Shown here one piece after another: positions 1-7,161 of a stretch of DNA of 64,000 bases. Source of the DNA: Rhodospirillaceae bacterium UBA6219 (GTDB taxonomy: Bacteria; Pseudomonadota; Alphaproteobacteria; Rhodospirillales; Magnetospirillaceae); contig DISD01000079.1 of NCBI GenBank assembly GCA_002435715.1, forward strand, positions 49,402 to 113,401, written 5' to 3'. Each line of letters opens with the position of its first letter. The stretch's first letter is position 1. The position numbers and the translations under genes are program-made. Below the pieces are notes generated by a model. That model made no database searches. It was given only the letters and a program-made list of their open reading frames with translations, and was not told the DNA's origin.

Positions 1-393
1 TCAACCCCCAGGAGCGCAGTTCGTCTCGACAAAATCGGCGGCTTCATCATCGGAGTAGGAAAATGCATCAAATTTAATTGTTAAACTTGAGTAGTTCATC
101 GTCCCATAGCACATCAGGACGTTCATCGATTTGCCGGCAAAAAATACGGAACATATTCCGGAATAGCTGTGGTTTTTCGCTGTTCCGCTGGAAAAATACG
201 TCACGACATGCTCGCATTTGTCGACGCGGGCTTTCGTGTCGATTTCCTTCAAATTGCCTTCAAACTCTTTGGCGATCTCGGTGATCAATCGTGGGTTTTC
301 AACCTTCTTGATCCGTTCGCCCCATTCGGCAGCAAGCACATTCTGCCCCCACAGAATGATCGCGCCGGCCAGCAAAGCGACTTTAACCTTCAT
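1..393 (-). CDS. Small exported protein of unknown function
   Basis: This 130-residue protein starts with a clear Sec signal peptide: Lys residues, then a hydrophobic core, with likely cleavage after the Ala-rich LAA near residue 22. The mature part is about 108 residues with three cysteines (CEHVV, GICSVFF, NCAPGG), so one or more periplasmic disulfides are possible. The stop codon lies on the first three bases of the window, so the gene is complete. GAGG sits seven bases before the ATG. I do not recognise the family. It is less GC-rich than its neighbours, which could reflect horizontal origin. It is separated from the capsid gene pair by a terminator and an inverted repeat. Confidence 0.7.
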   Translation of the reverse strand: MKVKVALLAGAIILWGQNVLAAEWGERIKKVENPRLITEIAKEFEGNLKEIDTKARVDKCEHVVTYFSSGTAKNHSYSGICSVFFAGKSMNVLMCYGTMNYSSLTIKFDAFSYSDDEAADFVETNCAPGG

Positions 394-491
394 ATCGCCA
401 CCTCAAATAAAAATATCGGCAGACGGTGCCCGTTTTTGGGCATAAATCTTGTCGAGATAAAAACATGAATGGAATGTGATTGCTCGTGTGT

Positions 492-524
492 CAATCAATC
501 GGAGCTGTTTGCTGCGATTGATTG
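492..524. promoter_or_regulatory. 10-bp inverted repeat, possible operator
   Basis: CAATCAATCG (492-501) is repeated as its exact reverse complement CGATTGATTG (515-524) with a 13-base spacer. It lies about 100 bases upstream of the minus-strand exported-protein gene, in the AT-richer gap 394-619, which holds no other gene I can support. There is no T tract, so a protein-binding site fits better than a terminator. Confidence 0.35.
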
Positions 525-619
525 TCATGCTTCTGATGATCGGGGTGCTGGGCCTATCTGGAAACCCAATCGGGGGCCGAGGAATGGCCCGAACTAAGCC
601 GTTTTTGATCCCAGACTGC

Positions 620-656
620 AAAAAAGACCGGGGCCACCCGCGAAAGGTGGCCCCGG
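620..656 (-). terminator. Rho-independent terminator of the capsid gene pair
   Basis: An 11-bp perfect stem, CCGGGGCCACC (628-638) with GGTGGCCCCGG (646-656), has a 7-base loop. On the minus strand it is followed by a T-rich run (620-627). It sits just after the stop codon at 668 and closes the two phage-like genes as one transcript. Confidence 0.85.
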
Positions 657-667
657 AACAAGGGTGA

Positions 668-937
668 TCAGTCGGTGTTGGTGGCGCCCAACTGGGTCAT
701 GTCGGCCACGTCCACGCTGCCGGAACCGGCTTGGCGGACGAAGAACAGGCCGGCCTTTTGGGTGCCGGCGGTTTCCAGGTTGGCGATGATGATGTCGCCG
801 GTGCGCAGCATGTCGGCGGCCGGGCTGAAATAGCCATTGGTGTCGACAGTGGCGGCGGCATCGGTGGTGGCGTAATGCCAAAGCGTGAAGCCGTTGGCAT
901 AGGCCAGGACGGACAGGTCCTTGGAAAGATAGGCCAT
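668..937 (-). CDS. Small capsid-associated phage-like protein
   Basis: This 89-residue acidic protein has no membrane segment or signal peptide. It begins MAYLSKDLSVLAYANGF, and a central stretch (TGDIIIANLETAGTQKAGL) looks like a beta-strand fold, as in small phage head or decoration proteins. It starts 13 bases after the major capsid gene stop, with AAGGGGAA as ribosome binding site, and shares the terminator at 620-656, so the two are co-transcribed. In tailed phages a small ORF directly downstream of the capsid gene often encodes a head-stabilising or decoration protein. That role is inferred from position only; I cannot name a family. Confidence 0.6.
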   Translation of the reverse strand: MAYLSKDLSVLAYANGFTLWHYATTDAAATVDTNGYFSPAADMLRTGDIIIANLETAGTQKAGLFFVRQAGSGSVDVADMTQLGATNTD

Positions 938-950
938 GGTCTGGTTCCCC

Positions 951-1769
951 TTACGCTTCCAGGCAGCGCAGGGAGACCACGCCGGCCGTGTCGATCAGGG
1001 CCGAGCCCTGGCTCATCATGTTGTTGCAGAACCACGCGGCGCGGTCGCCGTGATAGGTGATCTCGGATTTGACTTCCGAGCCGACAGCGTGGCCGATGGC
1101 GGTCTTGTGGTACCAATAGCAGTGGCGCACCGAACCCGACTTGGTCAGGCCGGAATGGGGCATCCACAAGGTGCCCAGCCAGTTCTTGGCCTGGGTGCCC
1201 TTCCACGGCAGGTCTTCGTCGCCGATATAATCGGCATCGGAAAATTCCGGGATCTGCAGCAGTTCCGACCACTGCTTCCAGCCGACTACCGCGTAACGTT
1301 CGCCGTCGTCGGGGACGTCGGCTTCGCCCAGCATTTCAAAGGCGGTCAGCACCTTATCCTTGGTCAGGCCGGTGGCGCCGTCAAGCGCGTAATTGGTGGA
1401 CTTGTCCAGTTCGGTGATGATCAACTCGTCGGTCTTGCGACCCAGAGCATAGGCCCCGGCATTGACCAGGACGGCACGTTCGTCGTGTTCGATCTTGATT
1501 TCGTCCAGCTTGTCCAGCCAGTCGCCGGCGTAATAGTCGTACAACTGGCATTCCACCGTCTGGTGGTCGACGTTCATGACCGGCACCTTGCCGTGACGGG
1601 CCTTGGTGCTGGCCGCACCCTTGCCCACCTTCTGGAAGACGGCGATGGCGCCGGTGACGTTGTTGCGGGTGCGCACGGTATTGCGCAGCTTGGTGCCCTG
1701 ACGCTGATAGGCGGCATGGACCTGGGCACCGTAATCTTTCGAGTAACCGTTGATGACCGAAGTCGACAT
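951..1769 (-). CDS. Phage major capsid protein-like protein (orphan)
   Basis: The 272-residue product resembles phage capsid proteins of the Phage_capsid_2 type: an N-terminal arm with a YQRQGTKLRNTVR segment, an alpha/beta core (YYAGDWLDKLDEIKIEHD), and a late segment about a capsid-sized fold (WMPHSGLTKSGS, HKTAIGHAVGSEVKSE). There is no signal peptide. The ATG at 1769 has AAGGA upstream and begins MSTSVINGY; a longer in-frame reading would run across the opposite-strand gene and is not credible. No terminase, portal, protease, tail or integrase gene is within reach on either side, so this is an orphan head gene. It may be a prophage relic or a domesticated shell protein. The capsid assignment is moderately strong; the present-day function is unknown. 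Confidence 0.7.
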   Translation of the reverse strand: MSTSVINGYSKDYGAQVHAAYQRQGTKLRNTVRTRNNVTGAIAVFQKVGKGAASTKARHGKVPVMNVDHQTVECQLYDYYAGDWLDKLDEIKIEHDERAVLVNAGAYALGRKTDELIITELDKSTNYALDGATGLTKDKVLTAFEMLGEADVPDDGERYAVVGWKQWSELLQIPEFSDADYIGDEDLPWKGTQAKNWLGTLWMPHSGLTKSGSVRHCYWYHKTAIGHAVGSEVKSEITYHGDRAAWFCNNMMSQGSALIDTAGVVSLRCLEA

Positions 1770-1901
1770 GATGAAAATCCTTGTGATGGTTGGGATGAAT
1801 GCCCGGTGCGGCCTCGGTTCTGGCCCAAAATGGGCCGCCGTTTCCGCTGGGCGTCCGCCAGGCCGGAAGGCTTCCGGTTCTCTGGTGGAAAAAGGGTTCA
1901 A

Positions 1902-1938
1902 CCCCTCTCCCACGGGGAAGGAGCCCGTGGGAGAGGGG
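1902..1938. repeat. 15-bp palindrome in the capsid upstream gap
   Basis: CCCCTCTCCCACGGG (1902-1916) and its exact reverse complement (1924-1938) flank the 7-base loop GAAGGAG. It lies in the 336-base gap 1770-2105 between the capsid gene (minus) and the MCP-like gene (plus), which otherwise holds no gene. With no T tract it is not a standard terminator. Its GTGGGAGAGGG-type sequence resembles dispersed palindromic elements found in many proteobacterial genomes, so a REP-like mobile hairpin is the likeliest reading. Confidence 0.6.
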
Positions 1939-2105
1939 GCGACCGGCGCTTGACGGCACGCGACAGGAGGGCGCACGCCGAAGCAGCCAGGCCAAAGGCA
2001 TGGGTTGACTTGAAAAAACCCGCTGTCGCGGGCGTCGAAAATGGTTATGATCGGGCCATTCGCGGGCCGGGGCGGTCCGGCCGAGAAAGGGATAGCTGAA
2101 ACGTC

Positions 2106-2801
2106 ATGACTCAAGTCGAATCCACGGCGCGTGGCGCCTCTGGCACCCAACGCACCGAACGTATCGAAGCTCGCGCCAACGCTTTGTTGTCCGATTGCCG
2201 TCGTGCCTTCCACGCCTTCGGCGAGTTGGACGAATTGGCTGAAAACCTGCGAATTCTGTCGCTGAACGCCGAATTGGCCGCCGGCCGCGCCGGTGACAAG
2301 GGCCGCGCCGTCCGCGCGCTGACCCAGTACACCCGCGAACTGGTCAACCGTTTGGCCCAGATCCGCGGTGAAATGAACCAATTGCGTTCGCGCACCGACA
2401 CCTTGTCCACCAAGATCGAGGACGAGCTGAAGCAGCTGCGCGTCATCGAGGAATCCTCGGATGGTGGTGCCGACAGCGCCCAATTCGCCGAATTGATGCG
2501 TTCGTTGGTCGACAAGCTGGACGATCTGTCCACCAATGTCGAAGACCTGTCCCGTCGCGCTCATGGCGTCGAGGAAGTGGTCAGCCAGTCCGACTCGATC
2601 GCAACCAACATCGCCATCGAAGCCGCCGCCGCCGGCGTTCACGAAAAGGAATTCCGCACGGTGTCCGACACCATGCGCCGCTACGTGGACAATCTGCGCA
2701 CCATGATCGACGACGCGTCCGACGCCGTCCGTCGGGCCCTGGAAAAAGTCGATTCGCTGCGCCGCCTGGGGGTTGAAAACCTGCAGGGCCTGCGCGGTTA
2801 A
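2106..2801 (+). CDS. Soluble MCP-like coiled-coil protein with two hairpin-tip motifs
   Basis: This 231-residue, almost wholly helical cytoplasmic protein has no membrane segment. Residues about 46-79 (LRILSLNAELAAGRAGD, then VRALTQYTREL) match the signalling tip of methyl-accepting chemotaxis proteins, which normally reads NLLALNAAIEAARAGE. A second, weaker copy is at about 164-196 (IATNIAIEAAAAGVHEKEF). The helices between carry charged heptads (LRSRTDTLSTKIEDELKQL). The protein may bind CheA/CheW or be a chemotaxis-derived scaffold; this is inferred from the tip motif. The gene is a single unit with its own terminator. The ribosome binding site is weak. Confidence 0.7.
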   Translation: MTQVESTARGASGTQRTERIEARANALLSDCRRAFHAFGELDELAENLRILSLNAELAAGRAGDKGRAVRALTQYTRELVNRLAQIRGEMNQLRSRTDTLSTKIEDELKQLRVIEESSDGGADSAQFAELMRSLVDKLDDLSTNVEDLSRRAHGVEEVVSQSDSIATNIAIEAAAAGVHEKEFRTVSDTMRRYVDNLRTMIDDASDAVRRALEKVDSLRRLGVENLQGLRG

Positions 2802-2826
2802 ATCCGTCTTGCCGCTGAAACGGCGA

Positions 2827-2861
2827 ACGGCCCCGGATCACATCCGGGGCCGTTTTCGTTT
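2827..2861 (+). terminator. Terminator after the MCP-like gene
   Basis: A 12-bp perfect stem, ACGGCCCCGGAT (2827-2838) paired with 2842-2853, has a 3-base loop and is followed by TTTTCGTTT. It lies 26 bases after the stop codon of the MCP-like gene. Confidence 0.9.
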
Positions 2862-3058
2862 CACCGCCAAATGGCGGACGCAAATGTGGCGGTGATGGGA
2901 ACGTATATAGAACAAAGCGGCGGGGCTGTCAAGCGTCGAATGAGGATAACACTTTCCGGATTATGACGAATGACCGCTTTCGCCCGTGGGTGATTGTACG
3001 CAGGGCCACAGCTGGGCTAGTGTTGTTCATTGACGTGACAGGACAAGGGGCTCGGTTG

Positions 3059-3322
3059 ATGTCAGTGACCCACGACAAAATCCAGGAATTGGCCTATCGC
3101 TTGTGGCAGGAAGACGGCGCCCCCGAGGGCCGCGACATGGATTACTGGCTGCGGGCCGAAGTGGCTTTGCACACCACGGTGAAGCCCAAGGCCGAAAAGA
3201 AGGCTGCCTCCCCCAAGGCCAAGGCCGAGGCCAAGCCCAAAGCGGCAGCCAAGCCCAAAGCCGCCAGCGCGGCGGCCAAGCCCAAGGCTGCGGCCAAGGC
3301 GAAAGCGGCTCCCAAGGCGTGA
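3059..3322 (+). CDS. DUF2934 protein with Lys/Ala/Pro-rich tail
   Basis: This 87-residue protein has an N-terminal DUF2934 domain (HDKIQELAYRLWQEDG, then GRDMDYWLRAE), a short helical module of unknown role common in proteobacteria. From about residue 40 the rest is a histone-H1-like tail of repeated PKA, AAAKPKA and KAKAA units, strongly basic and disordered. Such tails bind DNA or polyanions, so a nucleoid-associated role is possible but unproven. I chose the ATG at 3059 because AAGGGG lies eight bases upstream and the domain begins there; an upstream in-frame ATG at 2963 would add unconserved sequence. The gene is monocistronic, with a terminator right after it. Confidence 0.75.
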   Translation: MSVTHDKIQELAYRLWQEDGAPEGRDMDYWLRAEVALHTTVKPKAEKKAASPKAKAEAKPKAAAKPKAASAAAKPKAAAKAKAAPKA

Positions 3323-3327
3323 CATGC

Positions 3328-3358
3328 AAAAGGCCCGGTTCAGTGAACCGGGCCTTTT
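3328..3358. terminator. Bidirectional terminator between convergent genes
   Basis: AAAAGGCCCGGTTCA (3328-3342) and its exact complement (3344-3358) form a long stem with A and T tracts at both ends. It serves the DUF2934 gene on the plus strand and the bactofilin gene on the minus strand. Confidence 0.9.
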
Positions 3359-3383
3359 CGTTGGTTGCCAAAGAGAGAAGGCT

Positions 3384-3860
3384 TTAGTTGATAGTCGCCG
3401 GAGCCGAGACCTCGTCATCGGCCGCCATGACGGCGGGAGAGGTGTCGTCCTGGTCCTTGCCATTGTCGGCCTTGGGGCTGGGCTTGGGCAGAGCGACCGC
3501 CTCGGGATGGGCGTCCTTGCGCAGGAAATGGCCTTCCACCTCGGCGCCGGACTGAATTTCCAGGCTGCCGTGGCAGATGTCGCCGGTGACCTTGCCGGTG
3601 CGTCCGATGGTCACATGGTCCGCGGCCAATCGTCCCGAGACTTCACCGTGGATGCGCACGGTGTGGGCCTTGACCTCGCCAATGATATGGGCGCTGGCAC
3701 CGATGACCAGGGTCTTGCAGCCGATGTCGCCTTCGACACGACCGTCGATCTGCATTTCGCCTTCGGTGGTGATGTTGCCGACGATCCGCACGTCGGCGCC
3801 GATGATCGACAGGGGCGACGCGGCGACGCTGTCGGAAGGCTTACCTAATTTTCGCAGCAT
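3384..3860 (-). CDS. Bactofilin
   Basis: The 158-residue protein has the bactofilin (DUF583) beta-helix core at about residues 15-115: repeated short strands such as SIIGADVRIVGNITTEG, MQIDGRVEGDI, GEVKAHTVRIHGEVSG and GRTGKVTGDI, flanked by low-complexity, proline-rich ends. Bactofilins self-assemble without nucleotide into filaments that localise cell-wall enzymes. I prefer the ATG at 3860, just inside the upstream gene, over a GTG at 3893 that has no ribosome binding site. The gene overlaps the stop of the M23 endopeptidase gene by 20 bases. Bactofilin/M23 pairing is a known arrangement for cell-shape control (for example CcmA with Csd1 in Helicobacter), so the two probably work together at the inner membrane. 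Confidence 0.92.
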   Translation of the reverse strand: MLRKLGKPSDSVAASPLSIIGADVRIVGNITTEGEMQIDGRVEGDIGCKTLVIGASAHIIGEVKAHTVRIHGEVSGRLAADHVTIGRTGKVTGDICHGSLEIQSGAEVEGHFLRKDAHPEAVALPKPSPKADNGKDQDDTSPAVMAADDEVSAPATIN

Positions 3861-5013
3861 CACGACCTGCCGAGATGAATTTGAGGGGATCACGCGGGGC
3901 GTCGTTCAGACGCACTTCATAATGCAGGTGCGACCCGGTGGACCGCCCCGTGTTGCCGACCAAACCGATGATGGTGGCCCTGGTCACCTTTTGCCCCGGC
4001 TGCACCTTGATGCGCGACAGATGGGCGTAACGGGTGGACAAGCCATTGCCGTGGTCGATGTCGATGGTCAGGCCGTAGCGGGCCTTGGTGCCGGTCTCGG
4101 CGACGATGCCGTCGCCGGTGGAATAGACCGGGGTGCCGATGGGCGACCCCAGATCGATGCCTTCATGGATGCCGGTGCGGTTGTTCAACGGGTCGTTGCG
4201 GGTGCCGAAACCGCTGTTGAAATCGTAGGCCCCGTGAATGGGTTCGGCCAAGGGCAGGCGCTGCAAGGCGGCTTTGACGCCGACCCAATGCTGAACCTTG
4301 GTGATCATCGCCCCAATGGTGCCATCGGAATCGTCGTTGCCGTGAAAGGGAATGAACGGCCCGCCTTGGCCGGGCGAGCGCCGACTTTCGGTCAGCATGC
4401 GGCGGGGGTCCAGGCCCAGGCGGCTGAGCCGGTTCTCGGTTTCCGAGATCCGGGCGCCGGCGGCATCGGCCACTTGCTGGACCGCCTTGGCATAGGTGGT
4501 TTGCAGACGGGCCAGCGAGGCTTCCAACTCGCGCACCTTTTGTCGGGTCAGCTGGGCTTCGTCGGAATCGTCATCGGCGGCGACGGGGCGGGGGGTGGCG
4601 CGGACCATGTGTTCGCGCGCCAAAACATCCGACGATTCGGTCAGGGTCAGCAGGTTGGCGTGGACCATGTCCACTTCGCGGGCGATGTCGGCGACCAGTT
4701 TCTCGGCCGCCAGCAAACGTTGCTGGCTGGCGGTGTTGGTGGCCAGAAGTTCGTCCAGACGACGTTCTTTTTCGGCCAATTCGGTGGGGCGTTGGCTCAG
4801 AAGCGTGGTGCTGGTTCCCGCCCAGAAGGCGATGACCAAGGCGCCCAGGGCTGACGCCAATTGAACGCGGCGGCTGACGGTAAAGTGACGGGCCTGACCG
4901 TTGTCATCACGGATAAAGACTTGCCATTCAGGCAACAACCTCTGGGCGATGCCGCGCAACGCCTTGGTTTGGTCCCGTTCCCCGATCTTCAGGCCCAACG
5001 TCTTTTTCGGCAC
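3841..5013 (-). CDS. M23 family peptidoglycan endopeptidase, membrane-anchored
   Basis: About 390 residues: a basic cytoplasmic N-terminus, one membrane segment near residues 50-70 (LASALGALVIAFWAG), a long periplasmic coiled coil (LAEKERRLDELLATN onward), then a C-terminal LytM/M23 domain. Zinc ligands are visible in GIHEGIDLG (HxxxD) and GSHLHYEV (HxH), so the enzyme should be active, cutting peptide cross-links in peptidoglycan. It precedes and overlaps the bactofilin gene. The start is either GTG 5013 (GAGAGG nine bases upstream, preferred) or TTG 5019. Coiled-coil M23 proteins of this build also include EnvC/NlpD-type amidase activators, but those usually lack the ligands kept here. Confidence 0.9.
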   Translation of the reverse strand: MPKKTLGLKIGERDQTKALRGIAQRLLPEWQVFIRDDNGQARHFTVSRRVQLASALGALVIAFWAGTSTTLLSQRPTELAEKERRLDELLATNTASQQRLLAAEKLVADIAREVDMVHANLLTLTESSDVLAREHMVRATPRPVAADDDSDEAQLTRQKVRELEASLARLQTTYAKAVQQVADAAGARISETENRLSRLGLDPRRMLTESRRSPGQGGPFIPFHGNDDSDGTIGAMITKVQHWVGVKAALQRLPLAEPIHGAYDFNSGFGTRNDPLNNRTGIHEGIDLGSPIGTPVYSTGDGIVAETGTKARYGLTIDIDHGNGLSTRYAHLSRIKVQPGQKVTRATIIGLVGNTGRSTGSHLHYEVRLNDAPRDPLKFISAGRDAAKIR

Positions 5014-5133
5014 TAGCAAACGCCTCTCAGGTCCTCAGCACAGCCACATCCCATGCGACAGGGGGGCAGTGTAATGGCCTCGTGGGCGTTAATCTACAGG
5101 TAATGACTCCAAACGATTGGTTAATCTTCGCGG

Positions 5134-7161
5134 TCAGCGGCTTTCCCGGCGCCAGGCCAGCAACAACGCGCCGGCAATGGCCAGCAGGGCCAGGGCGGCG
5201 GGCAGCAGGGGCGTTTGCGCCACCCCACGCACAACGTAATCATCGCGTCGGATCAATCCCAGCCAACGCCCATTGGGGGGGCTGTTCGAGCCGTCGAAGC
5301 GGATGTCGGGCACACCGCCTTGGGCCAGTAAGCGGATGCTGCCGCCTTCGCTCTCGACCACCGGACGCAAGATGGCGGCGGTGGCGCTGACTTCGCCCAG
5401 TTCTGGGGTGTCGATGCCGCCCTGGGCGGCCAGGGCCACCTGTCCGTCGGCTTCGACCCGCCACAAACCTGGGCTTGCGGCGGTGGTTTCGGCCAGCCAG
5501 GTGCCGTCCCCTTGGTCCATCAGCGGAAGCGTCGTCGTTGCGCCGTCGGGGGCGGTGATGCTGGCCGCCCCGACGCTGTCGGCCAGGCTTCTTCTGGTGA
5601 TGCGCAATTTGTCGCCGACAATCGCGGCCTTCAGGGATTCCGCTTCCAGCTCCGGTTCCTGCATCAGCCAATGGGCCAGACGCCGTAACATCTCGTCATG
5701 GGGGCCGCCGCCGCCATAGCCACGGGACCACAGCCAGAAGGTGTCCGATTGCAATTGCGCCACCCGGCCTTGCGCCACTTGGTCCAGAACCAGCAAAGGC
5801 AAGCCGTCGGCTCCCTCCAGCAAGACTTGTCCCGCTTTGGCGGTACCTCCGATTTGGCGCAGCCACGGTCCCCAGGAAGACGCCCCCGGCAGGCCCGAAG
5901 TCACCGGGTGACGGCGCCCGGTGGCGGTGACGCGGGGGACAAAGGGCTTTTCCACCATCCGGCCATCGGCGGCGACCGGCAGCAGATCGGCCAGCACCGT
6001 GTCGGCAAAGCCGTCGCGTTCGGCATATTCCGGCCCCACCGCCACCAACAACGCGCCGCCCTGGCGGACATACTGGGCCAAGCGTTCATAATAGGCCGCT
6101 GCCATGATGCCGCGATGGCGATAGCGGTCGAAGATCACCAGGTCGAAATCGCCCAGCTTTTCTTCGAACAATTCGCGCACCGGAAAGGTGATCAAAGCCA
6201 ATTCGCGGATGGGGGTGCGGTCGTCCTTTTCCGGCGGGCGCAAAATGGTGAAATGCACCAGATCCACCGCCGGATCGGATTTCAGCAGGTTGCGCCACAC
6301 CCGTTCACCGGAATGCGGCTCGCCCGAGATCAGCAACACCTTCATGCGGTCGCGCACCGCCGGGATGGCGATGGCGGCCCGGTTGTTGGCGGGCAGCAGG
6401 TCGCCCTGGGGGGCGGGGGTTTCCACTTCCACGAAGACCGATCCGGCGTGGCGGACGGGGATTTCGACGCTGGCCTCGGCGTTCATCGGCACGTGGGCCA
6501 ACAGGTAGTCCTGGCCGTCGACGCGGACCAGCAATTCAGCTTCGCCCTGTTGGCCGGGGTCGTCGACGCGGATTTTGATTTGGGCGTGGCGGCCCACCAG
6601 GGTGAAGCCGGGGGGGCGGGTGATGGCGACACGACGGTCACGTTCCGGCGGGCCACCGGTCAACAACACATGCAGGGGGGCGCCCAGGGTACCGTTCAAG
6701 CTGTCGTGGACCCGGCCGTCGGTGATCATCACCACCCCGGCCAAGCGCCGGCGCGGCAAATCGGCCAAGGCGGCCTGGGTGGCGCCCAACAGGCGGGTTC
6801 CATCCAACCCGCCTTGTTCATGGCGGATTCTGACGTCCAGATTGGGGTGGCGGGCCAGTTTTTCCTGCAAATCGGCCAGGGCTTGCTGGGTCTGGGCCGG
6901 GCGTTGGCCCAAGTGCTGGGACGGAGAATCGTCCACCACCACCAACACCACGTCGGGCAGCGGCTGCCGACGTTCCTCGACCAATCGGGGGTCGGCCAGC
7001 ACCACCAGCACCATCAAGGCGGCGACCAACCGCCAATCGGCACGGCGGGTCCAAAGGCAATAAAGGCCCGCCAGCAATACCAGGATGGCCAGGCCGGCCA
7101 AGATCGGCCAAGGCAGCAGCGGGGCCAATTCCACACGGGCCAGGATGGCGATGGCGTTCAT
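5134..7161 (-). CDS. Membrane protein with glutamine-amidotransferase-like domain
   Basis: The 675-residue protein has two N-terminal membrane helices (LLPWPILAGLAILVLLAGLY; LVAALMVLVVLAD), a von Willebrand-type region starting VVLVVVDDSPSQ, a class I amidotransferase-like domain near residues 270-430 (KVLLISGEPHSGERVW, FDLVIFDRYRHRG, GGALLVAVGPEYAERDG), and a C-terminal membrane anchor (ALLAIAGALLLAW) with Arg-rich tail. The nucleophile Cys of true amidotransferases is not evident, so a binding or scaffold role is likelier than catalysis. It is last in a four-gene operon, with its ATG overlapping the preceding stop. The same order (MoxR, DUF58, BatA-like, this protein) recurs in alphaproteobacteria; function is unknown, envelope or periplasmic quality control being the usual guess. 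Confidence 0.8.
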   Translation of the reverse strand: MNAIAILARVELAPLLPWPILAGLAILVLLAGLYCLWTRRADWRLVAALMVLVVLADPRLVEERRQPLPDVVLVVVDDSPSQHLGQRPAQTQQALADLQEKLARHPNLDVRIRHEQGGLDGTRLLGATQAALADLPRRRLAGVVMITDGRVHDSLNGTLGAPLHVLLTGGPPERDRRVAITRPPGFTLVGRHAQIKIRVDDPGQQGEAELLVRVDGQDYLLAHVPMNAEASVEIPVRHAGSVFVEVETPAPQGDLLPANNRAAIAIPAVRDRMKVLLISGEPHSGERVWRNLLKSDPAVDLVHFTILRPPEKDDRTPIRELALITFPVRELFEEKLGDFDLVIFDRYRHRGIMAAAYYERLAQYVRQGGALLVAVGPEYAERDGFADTVLADLLPVAADGRMVEKPFVPRVTATGRRHPVTSGLPGASSWGPWLRQIGGTAKAGQVLLEGADGLPLLVLDQVAQGRVAQLQSDTFWLWSRGYGGGGPHDEMLRRLAHWLMQEPELEAESLKAAIVGDKLRITRRSLADSVGAASITAPDGATTTLPLMDQGDGTWLAETTAASPGLWRVEADGQVALAAQGGIDTPELGEVSATAAILRPVVESEGGSIRLLAQGGVPDIRFDGSNSPPNGRWLGLIRRDDYVVRGVAQTPLLPAALALLAIAGALLLAWRRESR

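Noticed and set aside
951..2642. A 563-residue minus-strand frame extending the capsid gene upstream
   Set aside because: The extra part is the reverse of the MCP-like gene at 2106; the capsid start at 1769 has its own ribosome binding site.
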